Origin: Bacteroidetes bacterium UKL13-3
GTDB taxonomy: Bacteria > Bacteroidota > Bacteroidia > UKL13-3
Length of the DNA: 64,000 nt
Direction: 5' to 3'
Assembly (NCBI GenBank): GCA_001602415.1
Contig: CP012155.1
Location: 1,654,718-1,718,717, forward strand
The notes under the pieces were generated by a model. It had not been told where the DNA came from. It ran no database searches and saw only the letters and a list, made by a program, of their open reading frames with translations. Below, one piece after another: positions 7,715-17,408 of the stretch. A program made the position numbers and the translations under genes. Positions within the stretch are counted from its first letter, which is position 1; every line of letters starts with the position of its first letter.

Positions 7715-8248
7715 ATGTCCGAATACCTTAAAACCCAAGAAGGAAAAACCTATTTTATTACGTTTACCGTTGTTGATTGGATTGATGTTTTTACCCGTGA
7801 CTGTTACGTAAACATTTTATTGGAAAGCATTCGGTATTGTCAACAGAAGAAAGGGTTGTTGCTTTATACCTATTGCATACTACCAAGCCATATTCACATG
7901 ATAGCTGGATCTGATGAAGGAACGTTGGGCGAACTATTGAGGGACTTAAAAGGATTTACCGCACGGAAAATCTTAACGGAAATAAAGGAAAATCCCCATG
8001 AGAGCAGACGCGAATGGTTATTGGAAGCATTCAAAAAAGCAGGGTCATTATCGAGTCAAAAGCAAGCGTATCAGTTTTGGCAACACAGTAATCATCCAGA
8101 AGAATTATATTCCGTCAAATTCATCTATCAAAAAGAGTTATATATATTGATGAATCCTGTTGAAATGGGATTAGTGAGCCGCCCGGAACATTATCTGCTC
8201 AGTTCAGCATCTGAAGAGAGTCCTTTAAAAGTTTTACCGTTGAAGTAA
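7715..8248 (+). CDS. REP-associated tyrosine transposase (RAYT, IS200-like Y1 family)
   Basis: A 177-residue single-domain HUH transposase. The early strand TYFITFTVVDWIDVF is the family's opening motif. The metal-binding HUH motif is His59-Ile-His61 in LPSHIHMIA. LLRDLKGFTARKIL is the conserved helix after it. ELYILMNPVEMGLV (141-154) matches the Y-I-x-x-N-P-V block of RAYTs. Such enzymes cut single-stranded REP hairpins and are usually single-copy and domesticated. The flanking hairpins here fit that role. The last 12 codons and stop form the first part of an 81-bp unit that is repeated in tandem downstream. Confidence 0.9.
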   Translation: MSEYLKTQEGKTYFITFTVVDWIDVFTRDCYVNILLESIRYCQQKKGLLLYTYCILPSHIHMIAGSDEGTLGELLRDLKGFTARKILTEIKENPHESRREWLLEAFKKAGSLSSQKQAYQFWQHSNHPEELYSVKFIYQKELYILMNPVEMGLVSRPEHYLLSSASEESPLKVLPLK

Positions 8249-8696
8249 CCAATTGGAATGCTAAATCGCACTAACGTGACGTTAGCGCGAACTGAAGAGA
8301 GTCCTTTAAAAGTTTTACCGTTGAAGTAACCAATTGGAATGCTAAATCGCACTAACGTGACGTTAGCGCGAACTGAAGAGAGTCCTTTAAAAGTTTTACC
8401 GTTGAAGTAACCAATTGGAATGCTAAATCGCACTAACGTGACGTTAGCGCGAACTGAAGAGAGTCCTTTAAAAGTTTTACCGTTGAAGTAACCAATTGGA
8501 ATGCTAAATCGCACTAACGTGACGTTAGCGCGAACTGAGGAGAGTCCTTTAAAAGTTTTACCGTTGAAGTAACCAATTGGAATGCTAAATCGCACTAAAG
8601 TGACGTTAGCGCGAACTGAGGAGAGTCCTTTAAAAGTTTTACCGTTGAAGTAACCAATTGGAATGCTAAATCGCACTAACGTGACGTTAGCGCGAA
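8211..8696. repeat. Six tandem 81-bp units, each with one REP-like hairpin and a copy of the RAYT 3' end
   Basis: Unit starts are at 8211, 8292, 8373, 8454, 8535 and 8616, a constant 81-bp period. Each unit has the last codons of the transposase gene (SEESPLKVLPLK and stop), a spacer with CCAATTGGAATG, and a hairpin with arms TCGCACTAACG and CGTTAGCGCGA around TGA (first one at 8266-8290). Units 5 and 6 start CTGAGG instead of CTGAAG, and unit 5 has one C-to-A change in the hairpin. Only the first unit belongs to the real gene. There are no spacers of varying sequence. The 161-residue minus-strand frame through this array is an artefact of a period divisible by three. Confidence 0.95.
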
Positions 8697-8826
8697 CTGA
8701 TAACAGTTAATTGGATTTCACCCATTGATAAGCAGGAAAGCCTTTCCTAACAGGGTTTCCCAATAGTTTTCTTGGTAGAATAAAGCATCAACAATAAAAG
8801 TTGTGACTGCGTTCCCATTCAATTTT
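8697..8826. other. Intergenic sequence between the repeat array and oxyR
   Basis: I see no gene, hairpin or repeat in these 130 bases. The array's sequence ends abruptly at CTGATAACAG. Confidence 0.5.
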
Positions 8827-9765
8827 TTACATAGCAGCAATCATCATTTCGTTGCTCTTAAGTTGAGTGGTTTGCAAGAGTGGTGAAATAATATGTTTAA
8901 TCTCCTTGGTTAGCGCATCAATAAGCCTCGATTTGGCATACGGCCTGTGGTACACCATACTGATTTCGCGAACAGGGTATGGAGCTTCAAAATTGCGAAC
9001 ATTCTTTTTTCTATTAGCCGGTAAATCTTTGTAATACAATTCAGGAATGAGCGTTAATCCTTGCATCGAATCAACGATGTTTAACAAGCTATCAAACGTG
9101 CTCGGACTAAAATGCAAATTGGCATTGAGTTGCTTGGAATGAAGTGAACACACATTGATAATTTGATCGGTGAGGCAATTTCCGGGTTCCAATAGCCAAA
9201 CCTTTTCGTTTACCAAGTCTTTCGGACTTTCATATTGGGTATTGCGCTGTTTTATTTGTCCGTACACCATTAACTTTTCGTAGTATAAAATTTCTTCTTC
9301 AAGTTCCTTGGTTGGCAATGGTGTTGATAAGATGCCTACATCTAACTCTCCACGTTTTAATTGCGCAACAATATTGTTGGTTGTAATTTCATGAATAGAT
9401 AGTTTAAGATGAGGATGTTTTTTGAGCAATTGGGGTAAAATGCGGTATAATAGGTTTCCGGCTACTGTTGGTATTACGCCAACTCGAAGCTCGCCTTCTA
9501 TTTTACCACTTAGTTGTGACGACAAACCTTTGAGCGTATGGCTGTGGTAAAGCACTTTCTTTGCTTCTTCAATAACACTTTTACCCAAATCGGTGGTGAT
9601 GATGGGATTTGTTTTTCGGTCGAAAATCACCAGATTCAATTCCTCCTCTAGTTTTTTTACCATGGTGCTCAAAGTGGCTTGGGTGATAAAACAGGTTTCG
9701 GCTGCTCGGCTAAAACTCTTGTATTTATCTACTGCAACAATGTATTCAAGTTGTTGTAAGTTCAT
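8827..9765 (-). CDS. oxyR: OxyR, LysR-type peroxide sensor
   Basis: A 312-residue LysR-family regulator. The N-terminal HTH is at residues 1-60 (FSRAAETCFITQATLSTMVKKLEEEL). The effector domain carries Cys197 and Cys206 in GNCLTDQIINVC, the same nine-residue spacing as the peroxide-reactive Cys199/Cys208 pair of E. coli OxyR (GHCLRDQ...C). That fits formation of an intramolecular disulfide on H2O2. The gene is divergent from a catalase-peroxidase, with OxyR/LysR-like half-sites in the 117-bp gap, so it most likely activates that gene and controls itself. Confidence 0.93.
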   Translation of the reverse strand: MNLQQLEYIVAVDKYKSFSRAAETCFITQATLSTMVKKLEEELNLVIFDRKTNPIITTDLGKSVIEEAKKVLYHSHTLKGLSSQLSGKIEGELRVGVIPTVAGNLLYRILPQLLKKHPHLKLSIHEITTNNIVAQLKRGELDVGILSTPLPTKELEEEILYYEKLMVYGQIKQRNTQYESPKDLVNEKVWLLEPGNCLTDQIINVCSLHSKQLNANLHFSPSTFDSLLNIVDSMQGLTLIPELYYKDLPANRKKNVRNFEAPYPVREISMVYHRPYAKSRLIDALTKEIKHIISPLLQTTQLKSNEMMIAAM

Positions 9766-9772
9766 TTTGTGT

Positions 9773-9820
9773 TATTGATATTGTCAATAGCAAATATAGA
9801 TATTATTTTCTTTGTCAATA
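9773..9820. promoter_or_regulatory. Probable OxyR binding region between oxyR and katG
   Basis: TATTGATATTGTCAATA (9773-9789) is a LysR-type T-N11-A palindrome with six-base arms TATTGA and TCAATA. The half-site GTCAATA recurs at 9814-9820, 31 bp or about three helical turns away. This suits a tetramer binding an extended site. Confidence 0.5.
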
Positions 9821-9841
9821 CATAAAGTAATTGCACCTTCG
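9812..9841 (+). promoter_or_regulatory. Candidate katG promoter
   Basis: TTG at 9812-9814, 19 bp, then CACCTTCG (9834-9841), a weak version of TAnnTTTG. The weak -7 and the adjacent half-site are what an activator-dependent promoter would show. Confidence 0.4.
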
Positions 9842-9870
9842 TATGTGTTCTACAAAACAAACGACACTAA

Positions 9871-12150
<2,280 letters not shown>

Positions 12151-12170
12151 CATAAACACGTTTTTACCTA

Positions 12171-12214
12171 AAACCGAATTCAATGCACACACACACATTG
12201 GGTTCGGTTTTTTT
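12171..12214 (+). terminator. Terminator after katG
   Basis: An imperfect stem: AAACCGAATTCAATG (12171-12185) against CATTGGGTTCGGTTT, with a CA-repeat loop, followed by a run of T. It begins 20 bases after the stop. Confidence 0.85.
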
Positions 12215-12328
12215 ATTGCGTTAACCGATTCTGAACTGTTCAAAGTAATGACGATGGTTTGTCATCTTTTTTGTTGATTTCAATATCTTTGATGAGGGTT
12301 ACTTATCTTGCACACTATTTAATAAATC

Positions 12329-13441
12329 ATGCAGCTCAAAGGTCAAATAAAATTTATCGATAAACACAAAACTGGTTTTTATTCAGACTTGAAAAAGAGG
12401 GTAGAAACTTATTTTGAGGAACACAATCTCTCGAAGTATGCGAACGGACAAATGATTTGGAAAACCATCATTTTACTATCTGCTTACCTTGGTTCTTTTA
12501 TTTTGATACTCACTTTGCCGGTTAGTTATGGCTGGATTTTGGTATTGTGGAGTTTTATGGGCGTTGCCCTTGCTGGCATAGGAATGAGTGTAATGCATGA
12601 TGCCAATCATGGAGCATATTCCGCCAACAAACGCGTAAACTATTGGGTAGGTCATTCCCTAAATTTAATTGGTGGTTCGGTGTTTAACTGGAAACTACAG
12701 CATAATATTTTACATCATACCTATACCAATATTACCTATATGGATGATGATATTTCGGATCGTTTGGTATTGAAGTTTTCTCCTGATACACCGCAAAAAA
12801 AGTTTCATCAATTTCAATGGATGTATGCATTTTTCTTCTACGGACTGCTCACGTTGTACTGGGCAGTTGCAAAAGATTTTATTCAGTTTGCACAATTTGC
12901 AAATAATGGGGTAAATCCTCATTCACGCAGGGAAAATGTGGCCATTTTATTAAAGATTGTTGCCATAAAAGTGTTTTATTTCATGATGATGTTGGTAATG
13001 CCTGTAGTGGTGTTTAATATACCTTTTATGCAATTGATAACCGGTTTTTTGGTGATGCATTTTTTTGCAGGATTAATTCTTACAACCGTTTTTCAACTAG
13101 CACATACGTTGGAACATACGGCTCATCCAATACCCAATGAGCATGGCGTGATTGAAAATGATTGGGCCATTCATCAGCTCAATACAACGGTTAATTTCGC
13201 CCCCAACAATCGTTTGCTTTCATGGTATGTGGGAGGATTAAATTACCAAGTTGAACACCATCTGTTTCAAAAAATCTCTCATGTACACTATCCTGCAATT
13301 TCGGCAATAGTCAAACAAACCGCTAAAGAGTATGGTATTCCATATTTGGAAAACAGAACAGTAGGAAAGGCTTTAAAATCACACATAGCTTATTTAAAGC
13401 AATTGGGCAAGTTGCCTGATTTGAATGAGGCTATTGGATAG
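12329..13441 (+). CDS. Membrane fatty acid desaturase (acyl-lipid / linoleoyl-CoA desaturase-like)
   Basis: A 370-residue integral membrane di-iron desaturase. The three histidine boxes are HDANH (90-94), HNILHH (125-130) and QVEHH in GGLNYQVEHHLF near the C-terminus. The Q in the third box is the mark of front-end (delta-5/delta-6 like) desaturases. Hydrophobic segments at about 46-90 and 160-260 would cross the membrane. It probably inserts a double bond in phospholipid acyl chains to adjust fluidity. A TATCTTG element lies about 20 bases before the start. Position specificity cannot be told from the sequence. Confidence 0.9.
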   Translation: MQLKGQIKFIDKHKTGFYSDLKKRVETYFEEHNLSKYANGQMIWKTIILLSAYLGSFILILTLPVSYGWILVLWSFMGVALAGIGMSVMHDANHGAYSANKRVNYWVGHSLNLIGGSVFNWKLQHNILHHTYTNITYMDDDISDRLVLKFSPDTPQKKFHQFQWMYAFFFYGLLTLYWAVAKDFIQFAQFANNGVNPHSRRENVAILLKIVAIKVFYFMMMLVMPVVVFNIPFMQLITGFLVMHFFAGLILTTVFQLAHTLEHTAHPIPNEHGVIENDWAIHQLNTTVNFAPNNRLLSWYVGGLNYQVEHHLFQKISHVHYPAISAIVKQTAKEYGIPYLENRTVGKALKSHIAYLKQLGKLPDLNEAIG

Positions 13442-13546
13442 TGTTTTAAGATAAAAAGCTATTTGTTTTGTTTCAACATTTTAATATCTTGTGATTATAA
13501 AAATCATTTGAATTTCGTATCTATGTACCTTCAAAAGTGCTCTTTA

Positions 13547-14104
13547 ATGAAACAGTATTATTTTTTAATCGCAGCATACTTTCTTCTTTCCCCCCAACTT
13601 TTCGCTCAAAATGAAGCAGAACGAAAAAGTTGTATCAAGCTTAATATGTTAAGCCCCGTAATGAGTACCCTGAATATAGCAATTGAAACTCAAACGGCTG
13701 ACGATTACACAGTGCAACTAGGATTTGCGTATATGAATCATCCAACATACGCAAACACGGATGGGTTAACAAAAGCGTTTTTCCTTACACCTGAGTTGCG
13801 TTACCAACTTGGTGAAACTAAAAATGGATATGCTTTTATTGGTGTTTTTGGAAGGTATAACAATATGGAATATACCGAATCGGAACGTAAGTTTTTGGTT
13901 ACCCGAAAAGCAACTAGTAACTATCAAAGCATAGGAGGAGGCATCGTCATCGGTCAAAAGTTAATGTATAAAAACCGTGTTGCCATTGAGCTTTTTGCAG
14001 GTCCAGTATACTTTGGTATCATCAACAGTAAAAATGATTTTTTCAATAAGTCAGATTATGATATCATTATCGATCAGGATATACCATTTGCATTGCTTTT
14101 TTAA
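13547..14104 (+). CDS. Beta-barrel outer-membrane protein, paralogue 1 (short C-terminus)
   Basis: The start is set at the ATG of MKQYYFLIAAYFLLSPQLFA, a good signal peptide; a longer frame from 13463 adds residues with no signal character. The conserved opening (IKLNMLSPVMSTLNIAIE) matches paralogues 2 and 3 that follow. Strands end at IGGGIVIGQKLMYKNRVAIE and LFAGPVYFG, also shared. It ends DIPFALLF and lacks the last strand RGYGIRAGF... seen in paralogue 3, so a small deletion near the 3' end is likely. It may be failing or diverged. Family resembles DUF3575-type proteins, but this is not certain. Confidence 0.7.
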   Translation: MKQYYFLIAAYFLLSPQLFAQNEAERKSCIKLNMLSPVMSTLNIAIETQTADDYTVQLGFAYMNHPTYANTDGLTKAFFLTPELRYQLGETKNGYAFIGVFGRYNNMEYTESERKFLVTRKATSNYQSIGGGIVIGQKLMYKNRVAIELFAGPVYFGIINSKNDFFNKSDYDIIIDQDIPFALLF

Positions 14105-14105
14105 G

Positions 14106-14672
14106 ATGAGAAGTCTCGCTTTTGTAATAATGATGTTCTTGGTTGGCATATCCTCTGCTCAACAGAGAAAGGCTCTGCGTGCCGAAACCGAACCGGATTA
14201 TCCGCATATCATAAAAGTAAACTTATTTAGTCCACTAATAGGCACCGTTAACGTGCATTACGAAAAAGCGTTATCCGAAAACAGCTCTTTTCAGTTGGAA
14301 GGCTTTTATTTTACCGGTCAGTTTATGGGGCAGCAATTAGATATAAGAGGTATTGGTTTAACTGCAAATTATAGATACTACTTGTCAAAATCCTTTCCAT
14401 CAGGTTGGTTTGCGCAGCCATTTATTCGGTACCAAAAATATTGGCCACTTATTGCGTTCACTGCTCGAACAAATGATGATATTCAAGTGGGAACATTGGG
14501 GATGGTTTTTGGGTATCAGGTATTAGCTGCCAAACGATTGAGTTTAGATATATTTGCCGGACCAATGTACAGTAAGTTATTTGCAAATGATAGACGCGTT
14601 TCCAATGATTTTATTCCGGTGTTTAATGGCCCCTGGCTCCGCTTTGGCGGTACATTGGGTTTTTTGTTTTAA
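14106..14672 (+). CDS. Beta-barrel outer-membrane protein, paralogue 2
   Basis: The start is taken at ATG 14106 (MRSLAFVIMMFLVGISSAQQ), one base after the stop of paralogue 1; the longer frame from 13977 only overlaps that gene. The 188-residue product has a signal peptide, the shared IKVNLFSPLIGTVNVHYEKAL opening, and a C-terminal GGTLGFLF ending in Phe, the outer-membrane barrel signature. The tight spacing implies translation from one mRNA with both neighbours. Function unknown. Confidence 0.75.
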   Translation: MRSLAFVIMMFLVGISSAQQRKALRAETEPDYPHIIKVNLFSPLIGTVNVHYEKALSENSSFQLEGFYFTGQFMGQQLDIRGIGLTANYRYYLSKSFPSGWFAQPFIRYQKYWPLIAFTARTNDDIQVGTLGMVFGYQVLAAKRLSLDIFAGPMYSKLFANDRRVSNDFIPVFNGPWLRFGGTLGFLF

Positions 14673-14696
14673 CTTCACCTTTTCACATCTAAAACT

Positions 14697-15449
14697 ATGT
14701 ATAAGTACTTACTATTTGGAGTTATCATACTGAGTTTGGCAACAAACCTTATGGCTCAGCAACAAGAGACCAAATCCTTGCAACAGCTCAACACAAATGA
14801 TAGAGTAGATGCACTTAAAATTAATTTACTCAGTCCTTTTTATGGAACAGTAAATCTTGCATGGCAGCATAAATTGAGCAATGATGCAAGTTTTCAGTTA
14901 ACCGCTACTTACATGGATTTTGATTCTTATGGTAGTACAAATGATGGGGCATTTTCCAGTCAAAACACCTATGGATTAACTAATATTGTTAAATCATATG
15001 TTACTGTTGAAAGTCAACTCACCAAAGGTGTTACTATTACCCCCGAATATCGATTTATACTTAACGGAAGAGGTTTTTCAGGAATCTATATTGCTCCTTT
15101 TGCCAGGTATATGTACTATGAGTATAATCGCGATGTTACGGTTCTAATTGATACCGGTACATATAGTTCTTTTCCCAATACCAGATCAAATATTAAGTCA
15201 TTTTCATTTAAGGAAAAAGAACTATACACTTATCACTCGCTAGGATTTGGAGTTATTGCAGGAAAACAATTCGTATTTAAAAACAGGGTGTTGTTTGATG
15301 TTTTTGGAGGACCGGTATATTCTATGCTAATGGAATCAAATAAATCAATAAACTCAACCAGAGATATAGTAATAGGAGCAGGTATTCCGAATACGTATAT
15401 CCGCGGTTATGGTATCAGAGCCGGATTTAGTGTAGGTTTCTTGTTTTAA
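14697..15449 (+). CDS. Beta-barrel outer-membrane protein, paralogue 3
   Basis: A 250-residue product with signal peptide ending in NLMAQ. It shares with its neighbours the block LKINLLSPFYGTVNLAWQH, followed by SFQL, and the block VIAGKQFVFKNRVLFDVF plus GGPVYS. It is longer than the others through a Ser/Thr/Asn-rich insertion after residue 75, probably an extracellular loop. It ends in AGFSVGFLF. Its stop codon directly abuts the stop codon of the convergent thioredoxin-fold gene, with no base between them. Confidence 0.8.
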   Translation: MYKYLLFGVIILSLATNLMAQQQETKSLQQLNTNDRVDALKINLLSPFYGTVNLAWQHKLSNDASFQLTATYMDFDSYGSTNDGAFSSQNTYGLTNIVKSYVTVESQLTKGVTITPEYRFILNGRGFSGIYIAPFARYMYYEYNRDVTVLIDTGTYSSFPNTRSNIKSFSFKEKELYTYHSLGFGVIAGKQFVFKNRVLFDVFGGPVYSMLMESNKSINSTRDIVIGAGIPNTYIRGYGIRAGFSVGFLF

Positions 15450-16064
15450 CTACTTTTTCCACTTAATAGTGCAGCCAATAGCCTTTGTATTGGTTTTAGC
15501 AATAGGCTTTTTTGCTAGGAGTGCGTTAAGCACATTTTCTACATATTTTTCGGTAACATCTTTAGGTTCTTCACTGTTATCGTCAATGGCTCCAATGTAT
15601 TCAACTTTATTTTTACCCTTTATTTTGCTTAAAATAAAAACATGCGGTGTACGTGTGGCCCCATAAATTTTTGCAATAGCTTGGCTTTCGTCATACAAAT
15701 AGGCAAAGGGATATTTCTTATCTTTTGCACGAATTACCATGTTTTCATACGAATCCTCGGGTGAGCGGTTTTTATCATTTGGATTAATAGCCACCACAGG
15801 GTAACCTTTTGCCGCATATTTTTGATGAAGATCAATGATACGCTGCTCATAAGCTTGCGAAAAAGGGCAATGATTGCAAGTAAATACCACAATAAATCCT
15901 TTTGCCTTTTTGTAATTGGCTAGGCTTACCATTTTACCATCTATATTTTTGAGTGTAAAATCGGTAACCACATCCCCAACTTTGTAACCTTCGTTTTCGG
16001 CTGTCTTAAATGCAGAAGCCATCATCAAAATGGCCGCTAGTAATGATAAAAATAGTTTATTCAT
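15450..16064 (-). CDS. Exported thioredoxin-fold peroxiredoxin-like protein
   Basis: 204 residues with a Sec signal peptide (ends near SAFKTA), then an AhpC/TSA-like thioredoxin fold: VGDVVTDFTLKNIDGK, the redox motif Cys63-Asn-His-Cys66 in FTCNHCPFSQ, and a cis-Pro loop TRTPHVFIL. The CxHCPF form resembles a family of periplasmic thiol oxidoreductases ("thioredoxin family / redoxin") found in Bacteroidota. It is the second gene of a two-gene unit, two bases after a TlpA-like gene, so both may act on periplasmic disulfides. Substrate unknown. Confidence 0.85.
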   Translation of the reverse strand: MNKLFLSLLAAILMMASAFKTAENEGYKVGDVVTDFTLKNIDGKMVSLANYKKAKGFIVVFTCNHCPFSQAYEQRIIDLHQKYAAKGYPVVAINPNDKNRSPEDSYENMVIRAKDKKYPFAYLYDESQAIAKIYGATRTPHVFILSKIKGKNKVEYIGAIDDNSEEPKDVTEKYVENVLNALLAKKPIAKTNTKAIGCTIKWKK

Positions 16065-16066
16065 GT

Positions 16067-16558
16067 TTAGTTAATTAAGGGTTTGATAACTTGTTCTAAT
16101 CTTTCGTATGTTGTTTCTCCTTCGCTAAAATAGCGAAAATTGCTGCTGCCATTAATAATTAAAGTAGCAGGAATGGCCCCTGTAAATTTTTCGTCAACCT
16201 TGTCAATCCAGTTGTTGGGGTTGGGTTCATTCATAAACACAACGATAGTTTCCATTTTTTTGTTTTGAACAAAAGGAATAACCCTTGTTTCCAGCTGTTT
16301 TTTAAAATCGCAGCTTACCATTATAACTTTAACTTTTTGGTTTTTGTAGGTGGCATATAATTTTTCAAAATGAGGAATTTCTTCTACACACGGTTTGCAC
16401 CATGTTGCCCAAAAGTTGATTACGTAAGTTGTATCACTCTTATTTTGGCTCATTTGTGTAATCCAATCACGGTTAACCAACTCAATCTTTTGTGCCCATA
16501 AATATTGACTAAGTCCGATGAGTAAGGTTATTATTACTGCTTTTTTTTTCATTTTCAT
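16067..16558 (-). CDS. TlpA-like exported thioredoxin
   Basis: 163 residues with an N-terminal signal peptide (about 1-22) and a thioredoxin domain with Trp-Cys54-Lys-Pro-Cys57 (WATWCKPCVEEIP). GAIPATLII has the cis-Pro. A CKPC active site suits a disulfide reductase of the TlpA/ResA type, working in the periplasm, for example in cytochrome maturation. It leads the two-gene unit with the redoxin at 15450-16064. Confidence 0.88.
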   Translation of the reverse strand: MKMKKKAVIITLLIGLSQYLWAQKIELVNRDWITQMSQNKSDTTYVINFWATWCKPCVEEIPHFEKLYATYKNQKVKVIMVSCDFKKQLETRVIPFVQNKKMETIVVFMNEPNPNNWIDKVDEKFTGAIPATLIINGSSNFRYFSEGETTYERLEQVIKPLIN

Positions 16559-16645
16559 TCGTGTTTGTTAACATCCTTTGAGTTCAAATTTTAACATTCA
16601 AACTTACATATCAATAGCTATCTTAAATGAACTCTCAATTCCCTC

Positions 16646-16659
16646 CCGATAGCTATCGG
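16646..16659. repeat. Palindrome CCGATAGCTATCGG
   Basis: A perfect 14-bp palindrome in the 122-bp gap between the TlpA-like gene and upp. A related partial copy, AATAGCTATCTT, lies 32 bp upstream. Short palindromes of this sequence are often over-represented in Bacteroidota genomes, from memory. Its role is unknown. Confidence 0.5.
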
Positions 16660-16680
16660 AACTCAAATCGTTATTTAACG

Positions 16681-17331
16681 TTAGATTTTTTCACCAAAAC
16701 TCAAATCGCCTGCATCTCCCAATCCCGGTATGATATAACCATCTTCATTAAGAGTATCGTCCATATCGGCCAGCCACAAGGTTGCGTGTGGTAATTTCTC
16801 TTTTAAATAATTCACGCCTTCAGCACTTCCAATTAAACTTACAATATGCAAATGTTTGGGGGTTCCTCGCTGTAAAATAGCCTTATACGTAAGTTCGATA
16901 GATTGCCCGGTGGCCAACATCGGATCAATTAACAACAGGGTTTTTCCTTCAATATTGGGACAAGCAAGGTACTCAACAACAATATCAAAATCATGAGTGT
17001 TGTGATGATGTTTGCGATAGGCAGAAATAAATGCGCAATCGGCATGGTCAAAAAACTCAAGCAATCCTTGATGCATGGAAAGTCCAGCCCTTAAAATAGT
17101 CGCCAAAACGGGTTGCTCGGCCAATTGTTTAGATTGGTGTGTGCCAAGTGGAGTGGTAATTTCAACTGTTTTCCATTCCAGTTGTTTACTTATTTCGTAG
17201 GCCATTATTTGCCCAATACGCTCAATGTTTTTGCGAAAACGTGCACGGTCGCTTTGAATGTGAATATCTCTTAACTCAGCTACAAACTGCATGAGTATAG
17301 AATTGTTAGTATTCAATAGATGAATCTGCAT
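16681..17331 (-). CDS. upp: Uracil phosphoribosyltransferase
   Basis: 216 residues. It makes UMP from uracil and PRPP in pyrimidine salvage. The PRPP loop is LLIDPMLATGQS. Other family marks are TILRAGLSMHQGLL, the flexible-loop region after it, and the C-terminal uracil-binding stretch GYIIPGLGDAGD. Length is normal. It is a single gene, divergent from the beta-CASP protein at 17409. Confidence 0.97.
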   Translation of the reverse strand: MQIHLLNTNNSILMQFVAELRDIHIQSDRARFRKNIERIGQIMAYEISKQLEWKTVEITTPLGTHQSKQLAEQPVLATILRAGLSMHQGLLEFFDHADCAFISAYRKHHHNTHDFDIVVEYLACPNIEGKTLLLIDPMLATGQSIELTYKAILQRGTPKHLHIVSLIGSAEGVNYLKEKLPHATLWLADMDDTLNEDGYIIPGLGDAGDLSFGEKI

Positions 17332-17408
17332 GAGGCGAAATTATGAATATTGTGTTTAATAACTGACTTTTGCGAGAATAAATAACGATTAACGAGAAAC
17401 AACTACGG

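Noticed and set aside
8191..8676. A 161-residue minus-strand ORF with a repeated 27-residue unit.
   Set aside because: It is the translation of the 81-bp tandem repeats, whose period is a multiple of three. It overlaps the end of the RAYT gene and has no start signal.
8211..8696. A regularly spaced repeat that might be a CRISPR array.
   Set aside because: The repeats are directly tandem with no variable spacers, the unit includes coding sequence, and no cas gene is in the window.
13463..13546. A 28-residue N-terminal extension of paralogue 1.
   Set aside because: The true start is taken at 13547, where a proper signal peptide begins; the extension has no such character.
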